Shown here: in pieces, positions 1 to 10,345 of the stretch
How positions within the stretch are numbered: position 1 is the first letter of the stretch
Layout: each line of letters starts with the position of its first letter
Position numbers and translations under genes: made by a program
The notes under the pieces: model-generated
What the model saw: only the letters and a program-made list of their open reading frames with translations
Databases searched by the model: none
What the model was told of the DNA's origin: nothing
Origin: CAZGUG01 sp964625335
GTDB taxonomy: Bacteria > Bacillota > Clostridia > Ch29
Length of the DNA stretch: 64,000 nucleotides
Direction: 5' to 3'
Assembly: GCA_964625335.1 (NCBI GenBank)
Contig: CAZVBE010000002.1
Location: forward strand, 62,001-126,000

Positions 1-1011
1 GCAGGATTAATTTTTTATACGGCTTTGGTGATGTTGACTTCTTTTTTAATCAAGCGTAATCTTAGACTGGAGTTTCTTAACGGCAGTATAATCATCTTAC
101 TGGGATTTACTTATTTTTTTCCATTAAAGTACTTGTATGATGAATCTTCAGGTAAAATTTTGGCTATCATGTTTTTTTCCTGGATTCACACAATGGCTGT
201 GACCTCTATATCTATACAGATTTCTATGCTGTTTGAATTGGACAATTATTTTTATCTGGCTCTTATATTACAAACCATAATCTATTTAGTCAGCACCCGG
301 GCTGTAATACGTTTTGTAAAGAATAAGTTTATACCTATTTTGAAGAACATTCCGAAGGAAATGAACAAACACCTTATCGTACTAAGCCTGATGGAATTCA
401 CGTCTGTGACGATAGTCTATCTATTCTTTAACGAAAACGCAAATCCTTACTGGACAATAATAATAGTGGCACTGATAGCGTCAATAGCAGCGATAAACTA
501 CCATTTAATCTATGTAGTAGTTAAAAACTATAAAAGTATAAGCTTTTTAAAACTGCTTGCTTATTCGGATACTCTAACCGGTATCAAAAACAGACTGGCA
601 CTTTTTCTTGATTGCGATAAACTGATTTCCCAAAATAAGCCCTTCACTTATATATATATGGACCTGGATGATTTCAAAAAAGTAAATGATACATACGGTC
701 ACTCTGTCGGGGATGATTATCTGAAGCAGTTTACCAAAGCAGCAATAGAAACGATAGGGGATAAAGGAAGCATCTACAGAATGTCAGGCGATGAATTTGT
801 CTGTATATATAACGAAGACAAAATAGATTTATTACTGGCAACATTTGATGAAAAAGTTATGAACCTGTTTGAAATGAGCGTACCGTTCTTAGGAGTTAGT
901 ATTGGCTATGCAAAGTTTCCTGAAGATGCCGATTCGTTGGATAAACTTGTGAATAAAGCAGATAAAATCATGTATAAAGTCAAAAAAACCAATAAACTCA
1001 AACCGATTTAG
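1..1011 (+). CDS. Membrane-anchored GGDEF protein, probable diguanylate cyclase (5' end cut by window edge)
   Basis: The N-terminal half is a run of hydrophobic segments (about five membrane spans in the visible part). A GGDEF domain fills roughly the last 165 residues. The signature reads SGDEF, inside YRMSGDEFVCIY, a permitted variant of GGDEF. The metal-binding motif YMDLDDFKKVND is present, so the protein probably makes cyclic di-GMP. There is no RxxD inhibitory site at the usual place before the signature. The frame is open to base 1, and the first residues are already hydrophobic. The TTG at 25 has no convincing ribosome binding site, so the true start probably lies outside the window. 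The adjoining regulator gene gives no clue to its input signal. Confidence 0.85.
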   Translation, partial: AGLIFYTALVMLTSFLIKRNLRLEFLNGSIIILLGFTYFFPLKYLYDESSGKILAIMFFSWIHTMAVTSISIQISMLFELDNYFYLALILQTIIYLVSTRAVIRFVKNKFIPILKNIPKEMNKHLIVLSLMEFTSVTIVYLFFNENANPYWTIIIVALIASIAAINYHLIYVVVKNYKSISFLKLLAYSDTLTGIKNRLALFLDCDKLISQNKPFTYIYMDLDDFKKVNDTYGHSVGDDYLKQFTKAAIETIGDKGSIYRMSGDEFVCIYNEDKIDLLLATFDEKVMNLFEMSVPFLGVSIGYAKFPEDADSLDKLVNKADKIMYKVKKTNKLKPI

Positions 1012-1124
1012 GCTATAATGAATATCTGCCACAAGGGAGATTACTGCCTTAATTTATCGGAGGCAGCAATGATATAATAATACTTAAAGATGGCTAATTC
1101 TTGTTTATGAAGGAGTGCCTGGCT

Positions 1125-3605
1125 TTGTTAACACAGCAGCATATTCTAAAACGTGAGCATATAATTACAGAGCTTGACAATGTTTTTGACTATCCGATGA
1201 CGGTGGCAGTAGCGGCTATGGGCTATGGGAAAACCACAGCGGCAAAAGCCTTCTTAAACGAGACCGGTGCAAAATATGCGTGGGTATCTGTCGAAGGTGA
1301 CGAATCTTCACCCCAGTATATATGGAATTCCCTGGCGGGACAACTGGCAAAAACCATACCGGAGCTTGGTAATCAGTTTCGTGCTTTGGGCTTTCCCGCC
1401 GATGCACCGCAGAGGGATAAGATTTTAAAGATGATAGAAGATTATACTTATTTGACCAATACAGTACTGGTAATTGACGACTATCATTTTTCTCATTCTC
1501 CTGAGTTTGACAGGTTGCTTGAAAGAATTGTCCGATCAGGTATAGATGGTTTCCATATTCTATTGCTTTCAAGGACAATTCCCGAAATGAATATTGATGA
1601 ATTAATGCTTAAAGGTTATTGTTATATTATAAAGAATGGCTTGTTTGAGCTTAACAGGGATGAAATTAAGGAGTATTTTAAGCTATACGGCTGCAATCTT
1701 TCTGAAGATACGGCAAGACGGATTCATGAGATATCGGAGGGATGGATATCGGCTGTATATCTGATTATGCAAAGATATATCGAAATAGGCAGGCTGGAGC
1801 CGGGGAGAAGCATTGAAAAACTGATTGAAACGGCCGTTATATCACGGTATACAGCCAGGGAAGTAATGTTATTAAAATCACTGTGCATACTTGACAGTTT
1901 CACTCCACAGCAAGCGGTGTATGTGACAGGCGATATGGAAGCAAAAAAAATTATTCAAAAACTGAGCAGTGGGAATTCCTTTATTCGTTATGATGCACAA
2001 GGTGATACATACAGGATTCATAATATTTTCAGCAATTATTTAAGGCAACTGATTGAGGAACAGCCATCTGATGTGCAGCTTGATAAACTATATAAGCGTT
2101 CCGGTCAGTGGTGCATTCTTAATAATGATATTATTTCAGGGCTTAAGTATCTGTTGAAAGCAAAGGAATATGACCTTATACTGACCCAATTTGAGAAGAG
2201 CAGTATAAACTTAGTTATAGACAACAATCCCGGATTTATATTGGAATTGTTTGAGAATATTCCTGTTGAGATAAAATACCGTCATCCCATTGCCTATCTT
2301 GCCTATACAGGTTTCTACGTTACCAATGTTGACAAGGAAGCCGGTGCGCGCCTTTTGTCAAGAATCGAGCGGTATTACCAGAATGATGATGGTATATCCC
2401 CTGAGATGAAAAAACGCATTTCAGGAGAGATAGAGCTAATAAAGGCCTACATTGGTTTTAATGATGCTGCCCTGATGCGGGAAAAGCTTGCCAAGGCCCA
2501 CCGGATGCTGGAGGGACGTTCCTTTATCGCCAATAAGGATAAGATTATTACCTTTGGCTCTCCCCATTCATTATACCTTTATTACCGTGAAAAGGGTAAA
2601 TTGATGTGGACCAGGGATTGCGTCGAGGAGATGTTTCCTTTTTACATGGAGATGGCAGATGGTTGTGGCAAAGGGTTTGATTGTCTGCTAAATGCTGAAT
2701 ACTACCTGGAAACCGGAAATGTCGCCAAGGCTGAACTTTACGCCTACAAAGCCATGTACAAAGCTAAAAGCATGGAACAGGTATCTGTCATTATATGTGC
2801 ACAGTTGACACTTGCAAGGGTTTGTACTGCAAGGGGCAAGTTTAATGAAGCACTTGAAATCATGGATGATTTAAGCGAAGAGGTGGATGCGTGCAACAGC
2901 CCTATTCTTAGCAGTGCATTTGATTTATGTACCGGTTATATGGGCGGGATAACCGGAAATGATACTTATTTTGCCAAATGGCTCAGGTCCGGGGATGTGG
3001 AGCAGAGTGAGGTTTTATATCAAGGTATGGGTTTTAATCATATTATCCATGGGAAATACCTTCTGCTAGAAAAAGAATATGTAAAACTAGAGGTTCTCTG
3101 TGAAGAAATGAGGCAGATTTTTTCTTCGTTCAACAACTTGTTAGGACATCTTCATATCCAAATATTGGATGCAGCTGCCAAATATAAGCTTTATGGCATG
3201 GAGAGTGCAAAATCCGCGATATTTCCTGCCCTTGGCATAGGCAAGACAGATGACATTGTACTTCCCTTTGCGGAATATGGAAAGTATATTCTGGAAGTAT
3301 TGAAAGAGCTGCAAAAGGATGACGGCAAAGACGAATATCTCAACAGGCTTGTGGCCTGTGCATCTCAGTATTGTGACAACCTGAAAAATATGGAAGATAT
3401 GCAATCGACAGCGTCTATGCTGACAAATCGTGAAAAGGAAATACTTGAACTAGTCGTAGAGGGCAAAACCAATAGGGAAATAGCATCAGGGCTTTTCATA
3501 GCCGAGGTTACTGTCAGAAAAAATATTACCTCTATCTACAGGAAACTGGATGTAACCGGGCGGGCATCTGCCGTTAAAAAAGCCATTGAACAGAAAATTA
3601 TCTGA
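1125..3605 (+). CDS. MalT-like LuxR-family transcriptional regulator (large ATP-binding regulator)
   Basis: This protein of about 826 residues has the layout of the MalT/LAL regulators. A P-loop NTPase lies near the N-terminus (Walker A GYGKTT, Walker B VLVIDDYHF). A long helical, TPR-like middle follows. A LuxR-type helix-turn-helix occupies the last 60 residues (LTNREKEILELVVEGKTNRE, then a recognition helix around EVTVRKNITSIYRKL). TTG at 1125 is chosen because AAGGAG at 1110-1115 lies 9 nt upstream. An in-frame ATG at 1107 and a TTG at 1101 lack such a site. Members of this family usually need ATP and an inducer to activate a few operons. The genes that follow in the same direction encode a DUF2442 protein and a lectin/SLH surface protein, which is a plausible but unproven target. 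Confidence 0.85.
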   Translation: MLTQQHILKREHIITELDNVFDYPMTVAVAAMGYGKTTAAKAFLNETGAKYAWVSVEGDESSPQYIWNSLAGQLAKTIPELGNQFRALGFPADAPQRDKILKMIEDYTYLTNTVLVIDDYHFSHSPEFDRLLERIVRSGIDGFHILLLSRTIPEMNIDELMLKGYCYIIKNGLFELNRDEIKEYFKLYGCNLSEDTARRIHEISEGWISAVYLIMQRYIEIGRLEPGRSIEKLIETAVISRYTAREVMLLKSLCILDSFTPQQAVYVTGDMEAKKIIQKLSSGNSFIRYDAQGDTYRIHNIFSNYLRQLIEEQPSDVQLDKLYKRSGQWCILNNDIISGLKYLLKAKEYDLILTQFEKSSINLVIDNNPGFILELFENIPVEIKYRHPIAYLAYTGFYVTNVDKEAGARLLSRIERYYQNDDGISPEMKKRISGEIELIKAYIGFNDAALMREKLAKAHRMLEGRSFIANKDKIITFGSPHSLYLYYREKGKLMWTRDCVEEMFPFYMEMADGCGKGFDCLLNAEYYLETGNVAKAELYAYKAMYKAKSMEQVSVIICAQLTLARVCTARGKFNEALEIMDDLSEEVDACNSPILSSAFDLCTGYMGGITGNDTYFAKWLRSGDVEQSEVLYQGMGFNHIIHGKYLLLEKEYVKLEVLCEEMRQIFSSFNNLLGHLHIQILDAAAKYKLYGMESAKSAIFPALGIGKTDDIVLPFAEYGKYILEVLKELQKDDGKDEYLNRLVACASQYCDNLKNMEDMQSTASMLTNREKEILELVVEGKTNREIASGLFIAEVTVRKNITSIYRKLDVTGRASAVKKAIEQKII

Positions 3606-3705
3606 AATTCAACAAAAAAGTATCGCATGAGATAATATATTGTTTTTATAAACTCTGCTATGATTTTTATAGTGGGTTTTTTATTTGCATTAAGGGGGAA
3701 CAGAT

Positions 3706-3939
3706 GTGTCCAGGATTATAAGTATCATTCCTAATGACGACCATACACTGACTATAGAACTCGATAATTCCCATAAAATTGTCTACGATATGAAGTCCAG
3801 GCTGGAGTCGGCCAGGTTCTGTGAACTTGCTGATATTAAAAAGTTCAAATCTGTAAAGATTGAAAACGGGAATACCCTTGTATGGAATTACCTATGCCAG
3901 ATTACAATTGATGAAATTATCAACATTGTTGAGAGATAG
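3706..3939 (+). CDS. DUF2442 domain protein
   Basis: A 77-residue protein that matches the DUF2442 pattern: a short beta-rich start with HTLTIELDNSHKIVYD, a central LADIKKFKSVKIENG, and the terminal W-containing strand followed by ITIDEI. Family members are small, often near toxin-antitoxin or regulatory genes, and their function is not established. The start is GTG at 3706 behind an AAGGGGG site. The ATG four bases earlier is in another frame and stops at once. It lies about 50 bases before the large surface protein and may be transcribed with it. Confidence 0.7.
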   Translation: MSRIISIIPNDDHTLTIELDNSHKIVYDMKSRLESARFCELADIKKFKSVKIENGNTLVWNYLCQITIDEIINIVER

Positions 3940-3993
3940 TGTTTTAATGCCAGGTCTGTTTTTAGGTGCGATCAATCTTTTGAAGGGTGATGA

Positions 3994-6900
3994 ATGATGA
4001 AAAAAAAGCTATTATGTATTTTGGGATTTTTATTATTCTTTGTTCTTATTAAACCTGTTTTTGCTTCCGGATCAGGTATCATAACCTTTAAATATGATGA
4101 TTTTGCAAATCCCGGTTTAATTAAACTGGATGGTACGGATGGTTATGCCAGAATAATACACGATTCTTCTACAGGGAAAGATGTGATTAGGCTGACTCCT
4201 GCAGATAGTATTACAGCTGTCAGAGGTACTGCGTATTATAAAAATTATGTTTCTCTTGCAAACGATCGCTCTTTCAGTACTTATTTTACTTTTAAAATAA
4301 TTCCGATTGGCGAGGGTGCAGATGGTATTGTCTTTATATTAAATAACGATACCAACGAATTAGGTGGCGGTGGTGGCGGCATGGGGTATGCCAATATGGA
4401 TAATAGCATAGGTATTGAATTTGATACCTACGATAATAGCTACAATTGGGGGGGAGGTACGCCTTCCAATACGTATGGGGATGACGGACTTGGTAATGGG
4501 CGGTATGGATTTAGTCATATGGCTGTCAATGTTAATGGTGATATCGATAAGCCGGTTGCTACTGCTTCTAATACGCAAATAGCCGATTATACCGGCGAAC
4601 CATGTAATTTCAAGAATGGACAATTACATCATGTGTGGATTGATTACGATGGCCCAAATTCTACTATAGAAGTGCGAATAAGCAAGGATATAAACAGGCC
4701 TGATGAGGCTCTTATTACTTATGATGATCTTGACCTTAATAATATTTTGAAGCAAGACGAAGTTTATGTGGGATTTTCTGCATCAACCGGCGGAAGCAAG
4801 GAATCCCATGATATTTACCAGTGGTATTTTAATAATGATTTTACCCCTATAGACACAGCAGATAAAACTTATGTCTCTGCGCCATCAGTTAGTCTAACTG
4901 CTACTCCCGTTACTGATATAGAAACCACTCTTACTGCTGTATTGACAAACGCTGACGGTTCTTTGTCGCCCAATGAACAAGTGGCGTTTAGCACAAATTT
5001 AGGAACGCTTAGTGATACATCAGCTACTACTAATGAAGATGGCGAAGCAAGTGTTACCTTGATAAATGATACTAATGGCGGGGCTTATGTCAAAGCAGCA
5101 GCAGCATACGGGGCTTATGATGAAGTTATAATGCCGCCCAATGTGCCGACACTTGAAGTCAGTACCACCACTTCCATTACCCTTTCCCCGATAGTTGATG
5201 CCGAATATAAAATGGATGATGGAGAGTGGCAGGACAGTAATCACTTTTCTGATCTTTCTATGAATACCGAGTACACATTTTATGCCAGAATGAAGGAAAC
5301 CCCAACAAGTGCAGCGTCAATCGAAACCACCGGTGTAACTTTTGCGACATTGCCATATACAGTTACCTATAAAGGAAATGGTAATACAGGTGGCACAGCA
5401 CCCAATGATTCCAGTCAATATGAATATGGAGCAACTGTAACTGTATTAGGACAGGGTGATCTGGAAAGGGCTGGTTATACATTTTCTGGTTGGGCTACCA
5501 ATGCTGACGGAACCGGAACCACATATAAAGAAGATGATACTTTTTCTATGGGATCAGGAAATATTAACCTCTGGGCTAAATGGATAATCAATGGGTACAC
5601 TGTAACCTTCCTGGATCATGATGGAACACAATTAAAAACAGAAACAGTAGCACATGGAAACAGTGCAACGGCACCGGATGCTCCGACAAGAGAAGGTTAT
5701 ACCTTTACAGGCTGGGACAAAGCGTATGATAACGTAATATCTGATTTGGAGGTAACAGTCCAATACAATATTAATGAATACAAAGTAAGTTTCGCAAGTA
5801 CTGGTGGAAGTGCAGTTGATTTCATCAAAGCGGATTATGGAACAACTATAACGGAACCAACAGTGCCATCAAAAGAAGGTTATACCTTTGGAGGTTGGTA
5901 TAAGGAAGCGGGATTAATAAACCGGTGGAATTTTGAGAGCGATACAATTCCCGCAGAGGATATATCTCTATATGCGAAATGGGATACAGTTGACTATAGT
6001 ATTACCTACAATCTTGATGGTGGGGCAAATAACGGAATCAATCCGTCAAGCTATACAATAGAAACTGATACAATAACCCTGTGTACACCGACCAGGACCG
6101 GATACACATTTCTAGGGTGGTATGATGCACAGACAGATGGCAATAAGATATCAGATATAGTGAAAGGCAGCACCGGCGACAAGACTTTGTGGGCACGATG
6201 GATATCCAATGAAAGCCTCTGGATATCTGTTAACCCTGACATAGTTGCCGGCAGCATTAACTTTAGCCAGGAATTTGAACTAGCCCTCAATAATGATACA
6301 GTGGCAGGAACAGTTTATGCATCTGACATAACCCTTGGGGGTGTATTTGCAGGACTGGATATATCAGCGGTTGATAATACAAGCACAACAGTTACTGCAG
6401 AGGTTTATGGTAACCTGAATAGCGAAGGGACAGGTACAATCACATTAAACGGCAGCAGGCTTAAAATAAGTACGAACGCATTAGCATCAGAAGTAACAGT
6501 TGGCCTTAATAAGGTAACCTATGACAGTAACGAAAGTACAGGGGGAAGCGTACCAACCGACAATAATAAATATGCACAAGAAGCAAGTGTTACAGTGCTT
6601 GGTAACATAGGCGGTTTAGAAAAAAGAGGATATAGTTTTGATGGATGGAATACAAAAAGTGATGGAAGTGGATATTCCTATAAAGCTGATGATGTATTTA
6701 GTATGGGCGCAAACAATGTAAACTTGTACGCAATATGGAAACCGGCTATAGTAACGCGTCATAGGCCGTCAAGCAGAGGAAGTAGTAATACGCCTTCGGC
6801 AGAAATACTCATCAATGGAAAAACAGAGGCTGCGGCTACTTCCAGTACAAAAACAGTTGATGATAAAACTGTTACGACTGTAGCATTAGACGACAGGATA

Positions 6901-8046
6901 GTAGAAGAAAAGCTTCAAAATGAAGGCAATAACGCTATGGTGACCATACCTGTCAAAAATACTTCAGATATAGTGATTGGACAGCTAAATGCGCAGACCG
7001 TTAAAAATATGGAGGAGAAGGAGGGCGCACTGGAAATAAAAACCTGGAACGTGACTTATACGATTCCGGCATCGCAGATAAATATTGATAAGGTTTCAGA
7101 ACAGATTGGCAGAGAGGTTGCATTAGATGACATTTTAGTCAATATAGAAATATCCGTTCCGCCCGACGAAACAGTAGAAATTATTGAGGATACGTCAAAC
7201 GCCGGCGGCTTTATGCTTGTGGCGGAGCCGGTGGGGTTTGAAATCAACTGTAGGTATGGAGACAGGGCTGTGGAGGTGTCGAGATTTAACAGCTATGTGG
7301 AGCGCACCATTGCCATCCCTGAAGGGGCTGATACTTCAAAGATTACCACCGCCGTAGTGTTGAATCCTGACGGAAGCTTTTCCCATGTTCCGACAGCTAT
7401 TGTTGAAATCGAAGGTAAATACTATGCAAAAATCAACAGCTTGACTAACAGCATCTACTCTGTCATCTATAATCCCAAGATATTCAAGGATGTTGAAAAT
7501 CACTGGGCAAAAGATGCAGTGAACGATATGGGCTCAAGATTGGTTATCAGTGGAGTTGGTAAAGACAGGTTTGAGCCGGACAGGAATATCACAAGAGCAG
7601 AGTTTACAGTAGTTGTAGTCAGGGCACTTGGTCTTATGCAGTATGAAACCGGAGAGGATGTCTTCAACGATGTTCCGAATAATGCATGGTATCACGATGC
7701 AGTTTCAGCAGCCTATGAATATGGCATAATAACCGGTTACGGAGACGGAAGGTTCGACCCTAACGACAAGATAACCCGCGAACAGGCTTTTACCATGATA
7801 TCAAGAGCAATGAACATTACCAGACAAAAAGTTGAATTTCCATCCGGCGAGGTCGAAAAGCTTCTTGCAGGCTTCAGGGATTCTGACAAATCGGCAGCTT
7901 ATGCGAAAAACAGTATTGCTTCATGCATTAAATCCGGAATTGTTTCCGGCAGGAATGGCAATCTGATAGCCCCAACAGATAACATCACCAGGGCGGAAAC
8001 TGCGGTGATGGTCAGAAGGCTGCTGCAGAAATCGAATTTGATATAA
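3994..8046 (+). CDS. Giant S-layer-anchored surface protein: L-type lectin, Ig-like, InlB-type repeats, SLH domains
   Basis: A 1350-residue secreted protein. Residues 1-24 are a signal peptide. About 25-285 resembles an L-type (legume-like) lectin domain, with GADGIVFILNN and the acidic strand GIEFDTYDN. About 293-372 is an invasin/Big_1-like domain, followed by a short Fn3-like stretch. At least five InlB/Listeria-Bacteroides-type repeats (pattern GYTFxGW...WAKW) lie at about 455-530, 533-590, 593-664, 667-738 and 840-916. A short Ser/Arg/Pro linker follows. Three SLH motifs fill about 1165-1345 (for example FKDVENHWAKDAV, FNDVPNNAWYHDAV) and would hold the protein on secondary cell-wall polymer. 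The likely role is carbohydrate binding or adhesion at the cell surface. The start is ATG at 3994 or the adjacent ATG at 3997. Confidence 0.85.
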   Translation: MMKKKLLCILGFLLFFVLIKPVFASGSGIITFKYDDFANPGLIKLDGTDGYARIIHDSSTGKDVIRLTPADSITAVRGTAYYKNYVSLANDRSFSTYFTFKIIPIGEGADGIVFILNNDTNELGGGGGGMGYANMDNSIGIEFDTYDNSYNWGGGTPSNTYGDDGLGNGRYGFSHMAVNVNGDIDKPVATASNTQIADYTGEPCNFKNGQLHHVWIDYDGPNSTIEVRISKDINRPDEALITYDDLDLNNILKQDEVYVGFSASTGGSKESHDIYQWYFNNDFTPIDTADKTYVSAPSVSLTATPVTDIETTLTAVLTNADGSLSPNEQVAFSTNLGTLSDTSATTNEDGEASVTLINDTNGGAYVKAAAAYGAYDEVIMPPNVPTLEVSTTTSITLSPIVDAEYKMDDGEWQDSNHFSDLSMNTEYTFYARMKETPTSAASIETTGVTFATLPYTVTYKGNGNTGGTAPNDSSQYEYGATVTVLGQGDLERAGYTFSGWATNADGTGTTYKEDDTFSMGSGNINLWAKWIINGYTVTFLDHDGTQLKTETVAHGNSATAPDAPTREGYTFTGWDKAYDNVISDLEVTVQYNINEYKVSFASTGGSAVDFIKADYGTTITEPTVPSKEGYTFGGWYKEAGLINRWNFESDTIPAEDISLYAKWDTVDYSITYNLDGGANNGINPSSYTIETDTITLCTPTRTGYTFLGWYDAQTDGNKISDIVKGSTGDKTLWARWISNESLWISVNPDIVAGSINFSQEFELALNNDTVAGTVYASDITLGGVFAGLDISAVDNTSTTVTAEVYGNLNSEGTGTITLNGSRLKISTNALASEVTVGLNKVTYDSNESTGGSVPTDNNKYAQEASVTVLGNIGGLEKRGYSFDGWNTKSDGSGYSYKADDVFSMGANNVNLYAIWKPAIVTRHRPSSRGSSNTPSAEILINGKTEAAATSSTKTVDDKTVTTVALDDRIVEEKLQNEGNNAMVTIPVKNTSDIVIGQLNAQTVKNMEEKEGALEIKTWNVTYTIPASQINIDKVSEQIGREVALDDILVNIEISVPPDETVEIIEDTSNAGGFMLVAEPVGFEINCRYGDRAVEVSRFNSYVERTIAIPEGADTSKITTAVVLNPDGSFSHVPTAIVEIEGKYYAKINSLTNSIYSVIYNPKIFKDVENHWAKDAVNDMGSRLVISGVGKDRFEPDRNITRAEFTVVVVRALGLMQYETGEDVFNDVPNNAWYHDAVSAAYEYGIITGYGDGRFDPNDKITREQAFTMISRAMNITRQKVEFPSGEVEKLLAGFRDSDKSAAYAKNSIASCIKSGIVSGRNGNLIAPTDNITRAETAVMVRRLLQKSNLI

Positions 8047-8228
8047 CCGCGTCTTAAAAAGAGAATAGATAGCGTTTAAATAAAAGGTGTGTGAGTGTTT
8101 TAAACATACAGCATAGCATATTTTAAGTAAGAAGAAACAAAAATTTATAGAAAAAAGCAAACACGATGAAGGTAATGAGCACAAAGCTGCAACTGAAATT
8201 GGACAAAAGAATAGTAATATGGGCATAT

Positions 8229-8280
8229 AAATAACCGGCCAGGATGGTCTTTGCACATCCCGGCCGGTTATTTGTTTTTG
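8229..8280 (+). terminator. Strong rho-independent terminator after the SLH protein
   Basis: A perfect 12-bp inverted repeat (8229-8240 and 8262-8273; arm AAATAACCGGCC) is extended inward by GGATG/CATCC and followed by TTTGTTTTTG. It sits about 180 bases after the stop of the surface-protein gene and about 130 before the chemoreceptor gene. No convincing gene is present in the remainder of 8047-8409. Confidence 0.8.
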
Positions 8281-8409
8281 TACCGATATTCTTTTTTTAT
8301 GTTTATAACAGGTATATAACGGATATAAGTTCTTATGTGAAGAATAATTTCCCAAAATAATGATAATATTTAAAACTGCATTCAAACGATATCTGTAAGG
8401 GGGCATACC

Positions 8410-10098
8410 ATGAAAATATCAACAAAGTTTGGCGGCATCATGCTGAGTATTGTATTGCTAACCGGATTTCTTATGATTTTTACAATTAATTCCTTAAGTA
8501 GTATAAGCGGTATTATAAGTGAGCACCGGGACAGAAATACGCCTTTAATGATTACCTCGTTATCTTTACAAAAAGATATAATTCAGATACAGCAGTGGCT
8601 CACGGATATATCGGCCACCCGGGGAATGCCGGGCTTTGACGACGGGTTTGATATGGCATCGGATTACTATAATAGTGCAAAAGACAAAATTAAAGTATTA
8701 AGGGAACTGGGAGTTGAAACTGAACTTGCAGATACTATTTCTAATGATTTGGATGAATTCTACCAGACAGGTATAGAAATGGCGAATACATATATCGATG
8801 AGGGAACCGATGCCGGCAACATATTTATGGATATATTCGATCCCTATGCCGCAAGGATTGAAGATAGTGTCGGTGTTCTTTTGAATGAGGCGGATGAAGC
8901 TTTTAACAATGGAAACAGCATGATAGTTTTGAGTATTAATGATTTATATCAAAAATCTATAATCCTTTTCGGTATTGTTATTTTAATAAGTATCCTCTCT
9001 TTCTTTATTATTCAAAACCTTGTAATAAAACGTTTAAAAACGATGACCGGAATCTTTAAGGATATTTCAGAAGGAGAAGGGGATTTAACCAAACGGGTTG
9101 ACGTTAAATCAAAGGATGAAATCGGAAGCATGGCAGTTTATTTTAATAATTTCTCAGACACTATTCATAGAATTGTTTCTACGGTCAAAGAAGTTTCCGA
9201 AAAAGTAAGCAGGGCTTCAGAAGAGTTAACGGATAACTCTCATCACTCGGCTGCGGCTGCAGAAGAAGTGGCGCAGACCATAGACGAAATTGCCAAGGGT
9301 GCAACAAGTCAGGCAGAAAATACTGTTGGAGGTTCCGAAGAATTGATGCATCTTGGAGAACTTATCGAAGAAAACAAAAGACACATCGAAGTATTTATGC
9401 AATTATCAAGCAGGATAAATGGACTGGTAAGCCAGGGGCTCAATATAATTGATAAACTGACATTGACGACTGAAGAAAGCAGCAGCGCGGCAAACAGTGT
9501 CTATCAGAGCATAATGAAGACCAATAAGAGTTCTGAGAAAATAAGCGAAGCAAGCAGCCTTATCACATCTATTGCAGAGCAGACAAATCTGCTTGCATTA
9601 AATGCGGCTATTGAAGCAGCCCGGGCAGGGGAACACGGGAAGGGTTTTGCTGTGGTGGCGGAAGAAATAAGGAAGCTTGCCGAAGAGTCGACGGATTCCA
9701 CAAAGGTTATTGATGATATGATAAAGAACTTGCGTCAGGACGCAGCCCAGGCGGTGGAAATCATGAAAAGGGTGGAAAAGATTCTTAAGGAGCAGTTTGA
9801 GAGTGTTAGTACCACCGAAAGCAAATACAGGGAGATTGCTGAGGAAATGGACAAGTCAAAAGAAACCGTGCAAACAATAAACCAGACCGGCATACAAATG
9901 GAACAAAAGAAGAATGGAGTGCTGGATACCATTCAAATGCTTTCATCAATAGCGGAAGAAAACGCAGCAGCAACCGAGCAGGTTTCCGCATCTATACAGG
10001 AACAAACAGCTTCCATTGAAAAAATCGCAAACGCAAGTGAAAGTCTGTCCGAGTTGTTCCGGGAGCTTCACTCGACAATCGAAAGATTTAAAGTATAA
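8410..10098 (+). CDS. Methyl-accepting chemotaxis protein
   Basis: A 562-residue chemoreceptor with standard topology: membrane span near residues 7-29, an extracytoplasmic four-helix-bundle-type sensor (about 30-175), a second span near 178-198, a HAMP domain, and a long helical signalling domain. The hairpin tip that contacts CheA/CheW is intact (AAIEAARAGEHGKGFAVVAE). It relays an external stimulus to the chemotaxis kinase. The start ATG follows GTAAGGGGGC. No other chemotaxis gene is present in the window, so this is a stand-alone receptor. Its ligand cannot be deduced. Confidence 0.9.
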   Translation: MKISTKFGGIMLSIVLLTGFLMIFTINSLSSISGIISEHRDRNTPLMITSLSLQKDIIQIQQWLTDISATRGMPGFDDGFDMASDYYNSAKDKIKVLRELGVETELADTISNDLDEFYQTGIEMANTYIDEGTDAGNIFMDIFDPYAARIEDSVGVLLNEADEAFNNGNSMIVLSINDLYQKSIILFGIVILISILSFFIIQNLVIKRLKTMTGIFKDISEGEGDLTKRVDVKSKDEIGSMAVYFNNFSDTIHRIVSTVKEVSEKVSRASEELTDNSHHSAAAAEEVAQTIDEIAKGATSQAENTVGGSEELMHLGELIEENKRHIEVFMQLSSRINGLVSQGLNIIDKLTLTTEESSSAANSVYQSIMKTNKSSEKISEASSLITSIAEQTNLLALNAAIEAARAGEHGKGFAVVAEEIRKLAEESTDSTKVIDDMIKNLRQDAAQAVEIMKRVEKILKEQFESVSTTESKYREIAEEMDKSKETVQTINQTGIQMEQKKNGVLDTIQMLSSIAEENAAATEQVSASIQEQTASIEKIANASESLSELFRELHSTIERFKV

Positions 10099-10345
10099 TG
10101 ATACGCAGAAACTGAGGCGGAAGGCTGGGCAGGCAATTTTTATAAGAACAGATTTGACAAAGATTAAAAGGCATTCCAACCGAATATATGGTTTGAAAAT
10201 GGCGTCCCAAACGGGAGGCTCTTTCATGTCTGTTTTCCCATAGCTATAAAGGATCACGTCTTGATGTTTTACAAGTAGTATGATATATATACTTTAAATC
10301 GCTTATGAATTTTGAACCTCAAATTGACATTGAGGAGGCGTTGTA

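Noticed and set aside
7921..8406. 161-codon minus-strand frame after the SLH gene
   Set aside because: It runs over the end of the SLH gene and the terminator hairpin, is Cys/Leu/Ser-rich without domain features, and lacks a ribosome site.
10016..10243. 75-codon frame overlapping the end of the chemoreceptor gene
   Set aside because: It begins inside the MCP signalling domain in another frame and has no ribosome site or conservation-like pattern.
10261..10293. Promoter for the glycyl radical enzyme gene
   Set aside because: TTGATG/TATGAT and TTTACA/TATACT pairs have spacers of 12 and 14 bases, too short to support a call.
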